DNA of 64,000 bases, taken from Kitasatospora terrestris (GTDB lineage Bacteria; Actinomycetota; Actinomycetes; Streptomycetales; Streptomycetaceae). The stretch is from the NCBI RefSeq assembly GCF_039542905.1, contig NZ_BAABIS010000001.1, positions 7,502,001 through 7,566,000 on the forward strand. The letters are read 5' to 3'. Shown here piece after piece: positions 42,905 to 51,603 of the stretch (positions are counted from its first letter, which is position 1; every line of letters begins with the position of its first letter). The notes under the pieces are model-generated. The model ran no database searches. It was given only the letters and a program-made list of their open reading frames with translations, and was not told where the DNA came from. The position numbers and the translations under genes are program-made.

Positions 42905-44107
42905 TCAGCCGGTGGCGTCCGCCAGCCACAGGTCGGGGCCGAACATCTCGTACCGGATGCGGCGCGCGGGTATGCCGGCCCGGATCAGCTGCGTGCGGGC
43001 CTCGCGCATGAAGGCCGGCGGGCCGCACAGGTAGACCAGGGCGTCCGCGGGCAGGTCCGCGCCGGTCAGGTCGAGCAGGCCCGGGTGGGCGTCCGGCTCC
43101 TGCGCGTCGGGCTCCTGGTACCAGAACTCGGCCCGGGAGCCGGGGAGTCGGCGGAGGAGCTCACGGGTCCGGGGACGCAGTGCGTGCTCGCCGGGCGAGC
43201 GGTCGGCGTGCAGCACGGTGACCGGGCGGGTGGAGTGCGTCGCGGCGAGGTGTTCGAGCATGCCGACCATCGGCGTGCAGCCGATCCCGGCGGAGACCAG
43301 GACCAGCGGGTCGGCGGTGTCGTCGAGGACCACGGCGCCGAACGGCGCCGAGAGGTCGAGCTGGTCGCCGCTGTCCACCGTGTCGTGGAGCAGGGTGGAG
43401 ACCTCGCCGTCGGGTGCGCCGTGGCCGTGGACCCGCTTGACGGTGATCCGGCGCAGGTCGTCGCCGGGAGCGGAGGAGAGGCTGTACTGGCGCAGCTGGT
43501 GGATGCCGTCGGGCATCCGGACGCGGACGCTGACGTACTGGCCGGCCGTGGCACGCGGCGCGGGGGCGCCGTCGGCGGGGCGCAGCAGGAAGGACACCGT
43601 GTCCGGGGTCTCCTCGACGCGCTCCACCACGGCCCACCGGCGCCAGGTGTGGCCCGGCTCGACCCGGGCGTCCTGGTACAGGCGGGCCTCCTGGGCGATC
43701 AGGGCGCCGGCCATCAGCCAGTACACCTCGTCCCAGGCGGCGGCGACCTCGGGGGTGACGGCGTCGCCGAGCACGTCGGCGATGGCGGCGAACAGGTACT
43801 TGTGGACGATCACGTACTGGTCCTCCGTGACGCCCACCGCGACGTGCTTGTGCGCGATCCGGTCCAGCACGGCCTGCGGGTAGGTGCCGGGCTCCGTGAC
43901 GAGCGCCGACGCGAAGGCGGCGACCGAGCCGGCCAGGGCCTGCCGCTGGGCGCCGCTGGCCTGGTTGCCGCGGTTGAACATCCCGTCCAGCAGCTCCGGG
44001 CGGTCACTGAACATGGTGGCGTAGAACCGGGTGGTGATCTCGTCGAGGGCCGCTCCGACGGCGGGCAGGGTGGCGCGGACCAGGGTGGCCGATTCGGCGG
44101 AAAGCAT
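42905..44107 (-). CDS. hmp: Flavohemoprotein (nitric oxide dioxygenase)
   Basis: A 400-residue flavohemoglobin that oxidises nitric oxide to nitrate. The globin domain (1-140) has distal Tyr29 (TRFYATMF) and proximal His88 (RIAHKHVAVGV). The reductase part has the FAD-binding LRQYSLSSAP (about residues 205-214), the NAD-binding LVLVSAGIGCTPMVGMLEHL (about 270-289) and C-terminal LCGPPAFM. All domains are intact. ATG 44107, 38 bp after the broken hibernation factor gene, so the two were probably one operon. Confidence 0.95.
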   Translation of the reverse strand: MLSAESATLVRATLPAVGAALDEITTRFYATMFSDRPELLDGMFNRGNQASGAQRQALAGSVAAFASALVTEPGTYPQAVLDRIAHKHVAVGVTEDQYVIVHKYLFAAIADVLGDAVTPEVAAAWDEVYWLMAGALIAQEARLYQDARVEPGHTWRRWAVVERVEETPDTVSFLLRPADGAPAPRATAGQYVSVRVRMPDGIHQLRQYSLSSAPGDDLRRITVKRVHGHGAPDGEVSTLLHDTVDSGDQLDLSAPFGAVVLDDTADPLVLVSAGIGCTPMVGMLEHLAATHSTRPVTVLHADRSPGEHALRPRTRELLRRLPGSRAEFWYQEPDAQEPDAHPGLLDLTGADLPADALVYLCGPPAFMREARTQLIRAGIPARRIRYEMFGPDLWLADATG

Positions 44108-44145
44108 GGTTCCCCCTTGAGGGTCGAGGTGATGGAGGACGGCAG

Positions 44146-44919
44146 TTACAGCGCGGGGACGATGAGGCCGTAGTGGCCGTCGTAGCGGTGGTAGAGGACG
44201 TTGCCCCGGCCGGTCGCCGGGGCAGTGAAGAACACGAACGGCAGCCCGCTCAGGTCGAGGCGCTCGACCGCCTGGCCGACGGCGAGCTCCGGCGCGCCGT
44301 GGTCGCCCGCGTCCGGTGCCGGGCCGGCCGCGGCGGGGTGGTGGACGCCGGTCGCCGGGTCGCGGGAGACGGCGCTGTCCTGGCCCGTCGTGGCGTCGGT
44401 GAACAGGTGGAAGTCGTAGCCCGTCGCCTCCATGTCGAGCACCGCCTCCAAGGCGGTCCGGCGGGGCAGGCTGTAGGACGTGTGACGGACGATCCGCTGC
44501 TCGTCCGGGGCGAGCCCCCGGCGCTGCGGGCGGTGCTCCGCGCCGTGGTCCTCGTCCCGGAGCCGCGGCTCGACGGCGTGGCGGCGGTGGTCGTCACCGA
44601 GGTGCCGAAGGCGGTTGATCCGCGAGCGCAGCCGGTCCTGGAGGATGGAGGAGGTCGACGGCCTCCGGCATGGTGGCGGCCGCGACGTGGGCGCGCACCG
44701 GGCGGCCGTTGAGGTCGACCACGGCCTGGGCGAGGGAGGGCCTGGCCGCGGCGTGGTTGGGATCCTGAGTGAGCCTCACCCGTGCTGCCAGGATCGGCCC
44801 GTCGAGCCGGTCGAGTACGGCGGCGAGCTTCGTCCTCGCATACTCGGGGTCGGCCGAGGACACGTCACCCGGGTCTCCACCACGATGTCGGTGGCGGACC
44901 GGATCGTCTGACGGTTCAT
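44146..44919 (-). pseudogene. hpf: Frameshifted long-form ribosome hibernation promoting factor
   Basis: ATG 44919 begins NRQTIRSATDIVVETR. Then one G appears to be lost in CCCGGG: GDVSSADPEYARTKLAAVLD follows in another frame and carries on to MPEAVDLL. There a 7-base insertion-like change near 44645 shifts the frame back: LQDRLRSRINRLRHLG, then TSYSLPRRTALEAVLDMEAT and a C-terminal domain ending HYGLIVPAL. Together these cover a whole long-form HPF (about 255 residues), which dimerises 70S ribosomes in dormancy. Two separate shifts mean no full protein is made unless the sequence is wrong. Confidence 0.75.
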
Positions 44920-45359
44920 GAGAGGTGCTCCTGTTCGGTCGGTGCGCACACTTCCGTGGACCGGGTGGCCGCGCCGTGGGCGAAGGTCCCCGGGAGAGGA
45001 CCGGACGGGAGGCGCTGTCCTCGCTGCCCGCCGGAGACGATCTTCGGCCAGCCTGCCCGGCCCGCCCCAGGGCCGTCCGTCCCTCGGCGGACGCCACCGG
45101 TCCCGTGCTCGGCGCCCCGAGGGTCCCGGGCCGGTCGGCCCGCCGCAGGCCGCTCGGCCGGGCGTCGACCCCGGCCACCGCGTGCGGACACCCGCCCCGG
45201 CGAACGGACGGACGGCCCGTACGGCAGCTGCCGGGCAGGACCAGTGGCCCGGGAACAGGGTCCGGCCAGTCCCTTTGACGCCCCGACGACCGCCGGGAGA
45301 GTGAGGGTGCGCGGCCTGCGGCGATCCGAACCCCGGGCCCATCACCGAGGAGCTTCCTG
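44920..45359. other. 440-bp divergent control region, no gene supported
   Basis: Lies between the divergent hpf remnant and a universal stress protein gene. Open frames here are Arg/Pro-rich and lack ribosome binding sites. At 45237-45250, AGGACCAGTGGCCC is one base from the GGGnC-n4-GnCCC pattern seen at other sites of the island. GAGGAGC just before 45360 is the ribosome binding site of the stress protein. Confidence 0.5.
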
Positions 45360-46235
45360 ATGTCACGTCACATCCTGGCCGGGGTCGACGGCACACCGCA
45401 GAGCGAGGCCGCCGCCTTCTGGGCCGCCGAGGAGGCCGAGCGGCGCGGCACCGCGCTGCTGATCGTCCACGTCTGGCCCTGGCTCGGCACCGGCGACGTC
45501 GACGCGTTCTGGCCCGGAGACCTGCGGCCCGCGGCGCTGCGGGCCCTGACCGACATCGAGCGGCGGATCCGCGACGCCCGCCCCGGCCTGGCCGTGGAGA
45601 CCGCCCTGGTGGGCGACGACCCGGCCGACGGCCTGGTCTCCGTCGCGCGCGGCCACGAGCTCCTGGTCCTGGGCTCCCGCGGACTCAGCGGCTTCGCCGG
45701 CCTCCTGGTCGGCTCGGTCGGACTCTCGGTGGCCGCGCGCGCCGACGTTCCGGTGGTCATGGTCCGGGCCGCGAAGCCCGCCGGGGCCGAGGAGGCCGGG
45801 CACGGCGAGCCCGAGGTCGTCGTCGGGCTGGACCTCCGCCACCCCGCCGAGGAGGTCCTGGACCTGGCCTTCGAAGAGGCCGAACTGCGGGGCGCCCGCC
45901 TGCGGGCCGTCCACGGCTGGGACCTGGTGCCGGCCTGGTCGGCCACCGGCTGGATGGCGCCCCAGGTGGACACGGCCGAGCAGGAGGCGAGCCGGAAGGC
46001 CGCGCTGGCCGAGGCGCTGGCCCCTTGGCGGGCCAAGTACCCCGACACCGCGGTGGTCGAGGAGGTCCGGCTCGGCGGAGCGGCCCAGGCCGTCCTCACC
46101 CACAGCGCGGGAGCCGCCCTGGTGGTCGTCGGCCGCCGCGACCGGCCGCTCGGGCTCGGTGCCAGGCTCGGATCGGTCGCCCACGCCGTACTCCACCATG
46201 CGCAGGCCGCGGTGGCCGTGGTGTCCCACGCCTGA
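45360..46235 (+). CDS. Two-domain universal stress protein
   Basis: A 291-residue protein with two UspA domains. Domain 1: HILAGVDGTPQSEAAAFWAA and VLGSRGLSGFAGLLVGSVG, a complete G-x(2)-G-x(9)-G-(S/T) ATP-binding motif. Domain 2: EVVVGLDLRHPAEEVLDLAF and VVVGRRDRPLGLGARLGSVA. Intact, unlike its neighbour at 41.1-41.9 kb. ATG 45360 follows GAGGAGC. It is divergent from the hpf-hmp pair and probably part of the same low-oxygen response. Confidence 0.92.
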   Translation: MSRHILAGVDGTPQSEAAAFWAAEEAERRGTALLIVHVWPWLGTGDVDAFWPGDLRPAALRALTDIERRIRDARPGLAVETALVGDDPADGLVSVARGHELLVLGSRGLSGFAGLLVGSVGLSVAARADVPVVMVRAAKPAGAEEAGHGEPEVVVGLDLRHPAEEVLDLAFEEAELRGARLRAVHGWDLVPAWSATGWMAPQVDTAEQEASRKAALAEALAPWRAKYPDTAVVEEVRLGGAAQAVLTHSAGAALVVVGRRDRPLGLGARLGSVAHAVLHHAQAAVAVVSHA

Positions 46236-46463
46236 CACCGCCGCCGCCCGAACGAGCGCCCGAGACGCCGTCACCGCCCGGACGGCCGCCCGGGCACCGG
46301 CGAAGGAACTCCCCGGCCACCCCCAGCACCCACCGCGGGCCCAGGTGGAACCCGTGTGGTCCGGCCGGGCCGGCCGCAGGCAGGGCTGAGCCCCGCCCAC
46401 CGGACTGTCGTCCGCGCCCAGGTCCGGCATGCCCCCGGGGCGGCCGGCCCAGACCGGCCCAGG

Positions 46464-48173
46464 TCAGCCCAGTGGCGCCGACCAGACCAGCCGGGTGCCG
46501 CCGTCCGGCGCGGCCGCCAACTCCAGCGTGCCCCCCGCGCTCTCGGCGCGTTCCGCGAGATTGCGCAGACCGCTGCGCCGGCCCTGCTCCGGGATGCCCA
46601 CGCCGTCGTCCTGCACCGTCAGGACGACGCGGCTCCCGGTGGCCTGCAGCGCCACCTCGACCTGGCGGGCCCGCGCATGCCGGGCCGCGTTGCTGAGTGC
46701 CTCACCCAGCACCGCCACCACGTGATCGGCCACCTGCGCCGGCACGTCGGTGTCGAGCAGGCCCTCCATGCTCAGCCTGGGCGCGAAGCCCAGCACCGGC
46801 TGTGCCTCCTCGACCACCCGGACCACCTGGGCGCGCAGGCCCTGGGTCGTGCGCTCGTCCCGGGCGCGCAGGCCGAAGATCGTCGATCGGATGATCTTGA
46901 TGGTCTCGTCCAGGTCGCCGACCGCCCGCAGCACCCGGTCGGAGGCGCCGGAATGGTCGATGAAGCGGGCCGCGCTCTGCAGCGTCATCCCGGTCGCGAA
47001 CAGCCGCTGGATCGCCAGGTCGTGCAGGTCGCGGGCGATCCGGTCGCGGTCCTCCAGCATGGCCAGCTGCTCGGCGTCCTTGCGTCGCTCCGCCAGCTCC
47101 AGCGCCAGCGCGGCCTGGTCCGCGAAGCCCACCAGCGGGCCGATTTCCCGCTCGGTGAAAGCGGGCTCACCCGAACGCCTGGCCAGCAGCAGCACGCTCC
47201 CCACCTGCCCGGCGGTCCGGCCGAGCGGCACCGCCACCGCCGGCCCCAGTCCGTCGAAGCGCCGGGGGCCGGCCGACAGCCTCGGATCACCGGAAAGGTC
47301 GGCCGTCGTCGCCGGCGCACCCAGGGCGCAAGCCTCACCCGACAGCGAGCCGGCCAGCGGCACCACCAGGCCCAGCCGCGCGGCCTCGTCGGCACCCAGC
47401 GCGAGCTCCACCCGCACCGTATCGGTGCCCGGCACGGGCACCGACACGTCCGCCAGCTCCGCCCCGGTGATCTCCCGGGCCCGCTGGGCGATCAGCTCCA
47501 GCACCTGCGACCGCGACCGGCCGGACAGCAACCCCCGGGTGATCTCCGCACTCGCACTCAGCCAGCGCTGCTGGCGCTGCGCCTCCTCGTACAGCCGGGC
47601 GTTGTCGATCGCCACACCGGCGGCCACCGCCAGCGTCGAGATCACCGACTCGTCATCGGCCTCGAAGTCCCCGCCGCCGCGCTTGTCGGTGAGGTACAGG
47701 TGGCCGAACACCTCGTCACGCACCCGCACGGGTACGCCGAGGAAGGTCCGCATCGGTGGATGGTTCGCCGGGAAGCCGTAGGACCCCGGGTGCGCGGACA
47801 GGTCGGACAGCCGCAGCGGCTCGGGATGCCGGATCAGCTCGCCCAGGATGCCCCGGCCCGTCGGGTACGGGCCGATCTTCGCGATCTCCTCCTCCGGCAA
47901 CCCCACGGTGAGGAACTCCGACAGGGTCTCGCCGTCGGGGCCGATCACGCCGAGCGCCGCGTACTGGGCGTCCACCAGAACGGCGGCGGCTTCGACGATG
48001 CTCCGCAGCACGTGGGTCAGATCCAGTTCACGGCCCACCGACAGCACGGCCTCCAGCAGGCTGTGCACCCGGTCCCGGGTGCCCCGGGCAGCGTCGATCC
48101 TCGCCTGGAGTTCCGTCAGCAGCTCGTCCAGCCGCAGCTGCGGAATCCTCGGACGCACCTCGTTCCCGCCCAA
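46464..48173 (-). CDS. DosS/DevS-like GAF-GAF sensor histidine kinase
   Basis: A 569-residue soluble kinase. GAF-A (about 50-200) contains HPGSYGFPANHPPMRTFLGV, with His138 in the position I recall for the heme ligand of mycobacterial DosS. GAF-B is about 215-360. The dimerisation/phosphoacceptor domain is HisKA_3 with His384 in RIARDLHDLAIQRL. The ATPase domain has EALSNAARHARA (N box) and VQDDGVGIP (G1 box). The Streptomyces orthologue OsdK is reported to use an iron-sulphur cluster, so the cofactor here is open. TTG 48173 has GGGAGG before it. No response regulator gene is adjacent. Confidence 0.9.
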   Translation of the reverse strand: MGGNEVRPRIPQLRLDELLTELQARIDAARGTRDRVHSLLEAVLSVGRELDLTHVLRSIVEAAAVLVDAQYAALGVIGPDGETLSEFLTVGLPEEEIAKIGPYPTGRGILGELIRHPEPLRLSDLSAHPGSYGFPANHPPMRTFLGVPVRVRDEVFGHLYLTDKRGGGDFEADDESVISTLAVAAGVAIDNARLYEEAQRQQRWLSASAEITRGLLSGRSRSQVLELIAQRAREITGAELADVSVPVPGTDTVRVELALGADEAARLGLVVPLAGSLSGEACALGAPATTADLSGDPRLSAGPRRFDGLGPAVAVPLGRTAGQVGSVLLLARRSGEPAFTEREIGPLVGFADQAALALELAERRKDAEQLAMLEDRDRIARDLHDLAIQRLFATGMTLQSAARFIDHSGASDRVLRAVGDLDETIKIIRSTIFGLRARDERTTQGLRAQVVRVVEEAQPVLGFAPRLSMEGLLDTDVPAQVADHVVAVLGEALSNAARHARARQVEVALQATGSRVVLTVQDDGVGIPEQGRRSGLRNLAERAESAGGTLELAAAPDGGTRLVWSAPLG

Positions 48174-48344
48174 GGGGAACCTCCCGACCTCTGTATCCGC
48201 CCTTGTGTTCGACCGCCCGATTCTCGCAGACGGGCGTTCCGGGCAGAACGGGCCGCAGGCCTGGCGGAGCCTGCCGCGATCGTGCCGCGGCGGGCCGGCC
48301 GGCCGGTGCGGGCGGCAGTGGGGCGTGGACGAGTTGCGGGTGCG

Positions 48345-48788
48345 TCAATCCGCGGTGAGGCGGAAGCCGGTGACCAGGTCGGGCCGGATGCGGACGACCG
48401 AGTCCATCGTGCCCTCGATCCAGGGGTGGACCTGCCGGGAGTACCGCCGGATCTCGGCCGGATCGGTGACCAGTTCGGCGAAGCCCGTGACCACGATGCT
48501 CCAGCCGAGGCGGTCGACCGGGTCGATGGCGTCTGCTTCGAAGGCGACCACCACGCCCCGGGTGTCCGGGTTCTGCGCGGCGATGGTCAGCGCGCTGCCC
48601 TCGTTGGTCCGGATCACCACTGCCCCGTCGACGACGACGTGGTTGACCGGCCTGATGGCCGGCAGCGCGCGCTGGGTGAAGACGATCCGGCCGAACGGGA
48701 CGCTGCCGGCGAGGCGGAGGCACTCGGCAGGGTCGAGCGGCTCCATCCGCCGGGCCCGCCCCGGGGTGCCGGTGATCAGCTCGCTCAC
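48345..48788 (-). CDS. Pyridoxamine 5'-phosphate oxidase-like flavin-binding protein
   Basis: A 147-residue split-barrel flavoprotein of the PPOX family. MEPLDPAECLRLAGSVPFGR and IVFTQRALPAIRPVNHVVVD are the standard opening, then VVIRTNEGSALTIAAQNPDT, VAFEADAIDPVDRLGWSIVV and ITGFAEL-type strands. Members bind FMN or F420 and are frequent in DosR regulons. GTG 48788 follows GAGGAT. Two dyads of the DosR-box type lie 82-127 bp upstream. Confidence 0.88.
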   Translation of the reverse strand: MSELITGTPGRARRMEPLDPAECLRLAGSVPFGRIVFTQRALPAIRPVNHVVVDGAVVIRTNEGSALTIAAQNPDTRGVVVAFEADAIDPVDRLGWSIVVTGFAELVTDPAEIRRYSRQVHPWIEGTMDSVVRIRPDLVTGFRLTAD

Positions 48789-48869
48789 ATCCTCGATCCT
48801 TCCGCGATACCGGGCACGGGCATTCGCACCCGTGTTCCCCAACCCTGTTCCGGCCGTCCACGGGCAGGA

Positions 48870-48915
48870 AGGGCCGAACGGCCCCAATGACCCGGACCGG
48901 GGGTCGTTCGGCCCT
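48870..48915. promoter_or_regulatory. Two DosR-box-like dyads in an inverted arrangement
   Basis: GGGCCGAACGGCCC (48871-48884) and GGGTCGTTCGGCCC (48901-48914) both fit GGGnC-n4-GnCCC, centres 30 bp apart. The 11-bp segments 48870-48880 and 48905-48915 are also exact inverted copies of each other, so the whole stretch is one larger palindrome. It lies upstream of the minus-strand PPOX gene. Confidence 0.5.
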
Positions 48916-49121
48916 GGCCGGGGCACGGCCGGCCACCCGAGGGTGGCGGCCATGAACATCAACAGCGCAAGCTCCGGGCCGGCGAGATCGCCGGAGCACC
49001 GACCGGCCTGGGGCGGAGGCCCTGTTCGCCCGGCAGCCGGAGGCCGTGGAACCGGCTCGCACGGTCGGCCTCGCGGACCTGCCCGGACTCGTGTTGTGCG
49101 GCGCCCACTTCGACACCCGGC

Positions 49122-49559
49122 GTGCGGACCTACGACCATCTCTTCCGGACCCACGTCACCGGCACGGTGGCCTACTCGCAGACCCCGCCGGTCGGCGGCG
49201 ACCACAACCCGGTCTGGCTCGACTGCACCGGCAAGGTCTACGACCGGCCGGTCACCGACGAGAACGCCGTCCACTCCCTGGAGCACGGCGCCGTCTGGGT
49301 CACCTACAACGGCCGGGCCACCCCGGAGGACATCCGGGCCCTGTCGGCGAAGGTCGAGGTCACGCCGTACTCCTTCATGAGCCCCTACCCCGACCAGCAG
49401 GGCACCGTCACCCTGACCGCCTGGGGCACCCAACTCGTCCTGGACAGCGCCTCCGACCCCCGGGTGGAGAGGTTCTTCACCACGTACGTCCAGGGCCCGC
49501 AGACCCAGGAGCCGGGTGCGTCGTGCGGCCCCGGCTCCATGCCGCTCACCAACGGCTGA
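49122..49559 (+). pseudogene. Truncated DUF3105 protein
   Basis: About 145 residues of the DUF3105 domain: THVTGTVAYSQTPPVGGDHN, PVWLDCTGKVYDRPVTDENA and VHSLEHGAVWVTYNGRATPE, a conserved His/Glu/Cys-rich core, down to GASCGPGSMPLTNG. Family members normally have an N-terminal transmembrane anchor of 50-80 residues. Upstream of 49122 the frame reads only Cys/Ala/Pro-rich sequence and no hydrophobic helix, so the anchor is lost. From 48789 to 49121 no gene is supported apart from the dyads. Confidence 0.65.
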
Positions 49560-49622
49560 CAACGGAACGCACCGGCGGTCAGCTGCCGGGGACGTCCAGC
49601 AACTCGACGACGTCGCCGGCCG

Positions 49623-50058
49623 CACAGCCGCCGGATCGTCCACCAGCCGCCGGACGACGACGAGTTCGGCACCGGCGCCGCGCAGCCAGGGCGGCAGCAG
49701 CGGGCCGAGGACGTCGCGGACCCGGCCCCGTCCGGGCAGGCCCGATGCCAGCAACTCGTCGCCGAGCAGCAGCAGTTCCACGGTGGGCCGGCGGTGGACC
49801 GCAAGGCGGTCGTACCCGGCGGCCGCGGCCAGGCCCAGCACGGCCGGGGTGACGACGGTGCCTGCCGGGAGGAGCAGCTCGCCCCGGCGGCACTCCTGGC
49901 CCTGCGGCCGGATGTCGTGCCCCGGGGCCAACGGACCCGGCAGGGACGGGTGCAGGAGGCCGTCGGGAGCCATCGGCCCGCCGTGCTCGCGGCGGAGGAC
50001 CGCGGTTGCGCCCGGCGGCAGTCGGGCGCCGGTGGCGACGGGCACGGCGGTGCCGTGG
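49623..50058 (-). pseudogene. Internal fragment of a MoeA-like molybdopterin molybdotransferase
   Basis: On the minus strand the frame reads TAVPVATGARLPPGATAVLR (the MoeA motif with TGAPLP-like sequence), APGHDIRPQGQECRRGELLL, AGTVVTPAVLGLAAAAGYDR, VELLLLGDELLASGLPGRGR and VLGPLLPPWLRGAGAELVVV. This covers about residues 110-250 of a normal 400-residue MoeA. Both ends are missing, and the fragment abuts a narK remnant. It is a decayed gene of molybdenum cofactor synthesis, needed by nitrate reductase. Confidence 0.72.
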
Positions 50059-50084
50059 TCCAGCGGCCCGGGCGAGGGGCGCTG

Positions 50085-50636
50085 ATGCTGGCCCTGGCCA
50101 CCCTCGGCTTCGCGCTCAACTTCTGGGCCTGGGCGCTGCTCAGCCCGCTCGGCACGCGGTTCAAGGACGCTCTGCAGCTCGACTCCTTCCAGGTGTCGCT
50201 GCTCGTCGCCGTCCCGGTGATCGTCGGCTCCCTCGGCCGGATCCCCGTGGGTGCGCTCACCGACCGCTACGGCGGGCGCGTGATGATGCCGCTGGTGTCC
50301 GCCGCCACCGTGGTCCCGGTGCTCTACCTCGGCCTCGCCGGGCACACCTCGCTGACCGCCCTGCTGATCGGCGGCTTCTTCCTGGGTACCGGCGGCACCT
50401 CGTTCGCGGTCGGCGTGCCGTTCGTCAACGCCTGGTACCCGCCCGAGCGGCGCGGTATGGCGATCGGCGTCGTCGGCGCGGCCGGCGGCCTCGGCGGGTT
50501 CGTCCCGCCGCTGGTGATGGGTGCGCTCTACGGCGCGTACCAGACCTATGCGGCCGGGCTGGCCGCACTGACCGTCGTCGCGGCCGCCGCCCTCGCCTTC
50601 ACCGCCGTCCGGGTACGGCGGGCGGCCACCGCCTGA
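50085..50636 (+). pseudogene. narK: Internally deleted NarK-type nitrate/nitrite transporter
   Basis: Only 183 residues against about 400 for the family. The start ALATLGFALNFWAWALLSPL, GSLGRIPVGALTDRYGGRVM and AVGVPFVNAWYPPERRGMAI match the first six helices of NarK. After RRGMAIGV the sequence jumps to VGAAGGLGGFVPPLVMGALY, which belongs to the second half, and ends soon after. The frame is kept. A deletion between the two similar nitrate-signature regions explains this. A transporter with half its helices is unlikely to work. Confidence 0.75.
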
Positions 50637-50649
50637 GAACGCACGGCAT

Positions 50650-50688
50650 GGAGGTCCCCCGGGCGGCTACGGCGCCCGGGGGGCCTCC
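50650..50688 (+). terminator. Terminator after the narK remnant
   Basis: Arms 50650-50665 and 50673-50688 form a 16-bp stem with one G-T pair and a 7-base loop, 13 bp after the narK stop. Confidence 0.75.
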
Positions 50689-50868
50689 GGCATGCTCGCG
50701 ACCAGCCGGACGGTGCGGCCGGGCCCCCGCGCGGGTGGGCGGTGCGCACCGGACTGAAGGTCCCGGGACGGCCGGACCCGACGGCCCTGTTCGCGGTCCG
50801 GCCCAGGGCCGAGGGTTGGAGGCGGTCGGGGCGGCAGGCCCGCCCCCCGGACGAGAGGAGGACCGGCG

Positions 50869-51543
50869 ATGCGACACCGGATCGTGGGAGAGCTGATGAC
50901 GTCCGCCGTCGTGCACGTGGCGCCCGACACCGGATTCAAGGAGATCACCCGGCTGCTCGCCGAGAACGACATCACCTCGGTGCCGGTCCTCGACGACCAG
51001 GACCGGCCGCTCGGCCTGGTGTCCGAGGCCGACCTGATCCTCAACCAGGCCGCCCAGGAGGACCCCGCGGGGCTGCTGATCGCCCCTCACCTCCCGTCCG
51101 CCGCCCGGTCCAGGAGCCGCGCCACCACCGCCGGCGAGCTCATGACGAGCCCGGCCGTGTGCGCCCGGCCCGAGTGGACCGTCGTCGAAGCCGCCCGCCT
51201 GATGCAGCGCAAGCGGCTCAAGCGGCTCCTCGTCGTCGACGAGGCGGGACGCCTGGTGGGCATCGTCAGCCGCGCCGACCTGCTGCGCGTCTACCTGCGC
51301 CACGACCGGGCCATCCGCGAGGAGATCCGCAACGACGTCCTGCTCCACACCCTGGGGATCGCCCCGGACTCGCTGGACGTCCAAGTGGCGGACGGGCAGG
51401 TGTCGCTCGCCGGCCGGGTCGATCGCCGCAGCGTGATCCCCGTGCTGGAGCGGCTGTGCCGGAGCGTGGACGGCGTCGTCTCCGTCACCAACCGGCTCGA
51501 CTACCGGACGGACGACGCCGTCCCCCTGCAGGCGGCCGGCTGA
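50869..51543 (+). CDS. CBS-pair protein with C-terminal BON domain
   Basis: A 224-residue cytoplasmic protein. Two CBS motifs form a Bateman module: VGELMTSAVVHVAPDTGFKE to PLGLVSEADLI (about 6-57), and AGELMTSPAVCARPEWTVVE to LVGIVSRADLLR (about 88-142). A BON domain follows (about 150-215; DVLLHTLGIAPDSLDVQVAD, GVVSVTNRLDY). Such proteins bind adenine nucleotides; the DosR-controlled Rv2626c of M. tuberculosis is a CBS pair. Starts at ATG 50869 after GAGAGGAGG. Intact. Confidence 0.9.
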   Translation: MRHRIVGELMTSAVVHVAPDTGFKEITRLLAENDITSVPVLDDQDRPLGLVSEADLILNQAAQEDPAGLLIAPHLPSAARSRSRATTAGELMTSPAVCARPEWTVVEAARLMQRKRLKRLLVVDEAGRLVGIVSRADLLRVYLRHDRAIREEIRNDVLLHTLGIAPDSLDVQVADGQVSLAGRVDRRSVIPVLERLCRSVDGVVSVTNRLDYRTDDAVPLQAAG

Positions 51544-51603
51544 CGGCGGCGCAGCCGCCCGCGCGGGTGGCCCGCTGCCGGTCGTCAGCCGCGGCCGCTC
51601 CGG

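Noticed and set aside
50742..50780. GGACTGAAGGTCCC and GGGACGGCCGGACCC as further DosR-type boxes before the CBS gene
   Set aside because: Both look symmetrical, but the half-site spacing is one base too long for the GGGnC-n4-GnCCC pattern.
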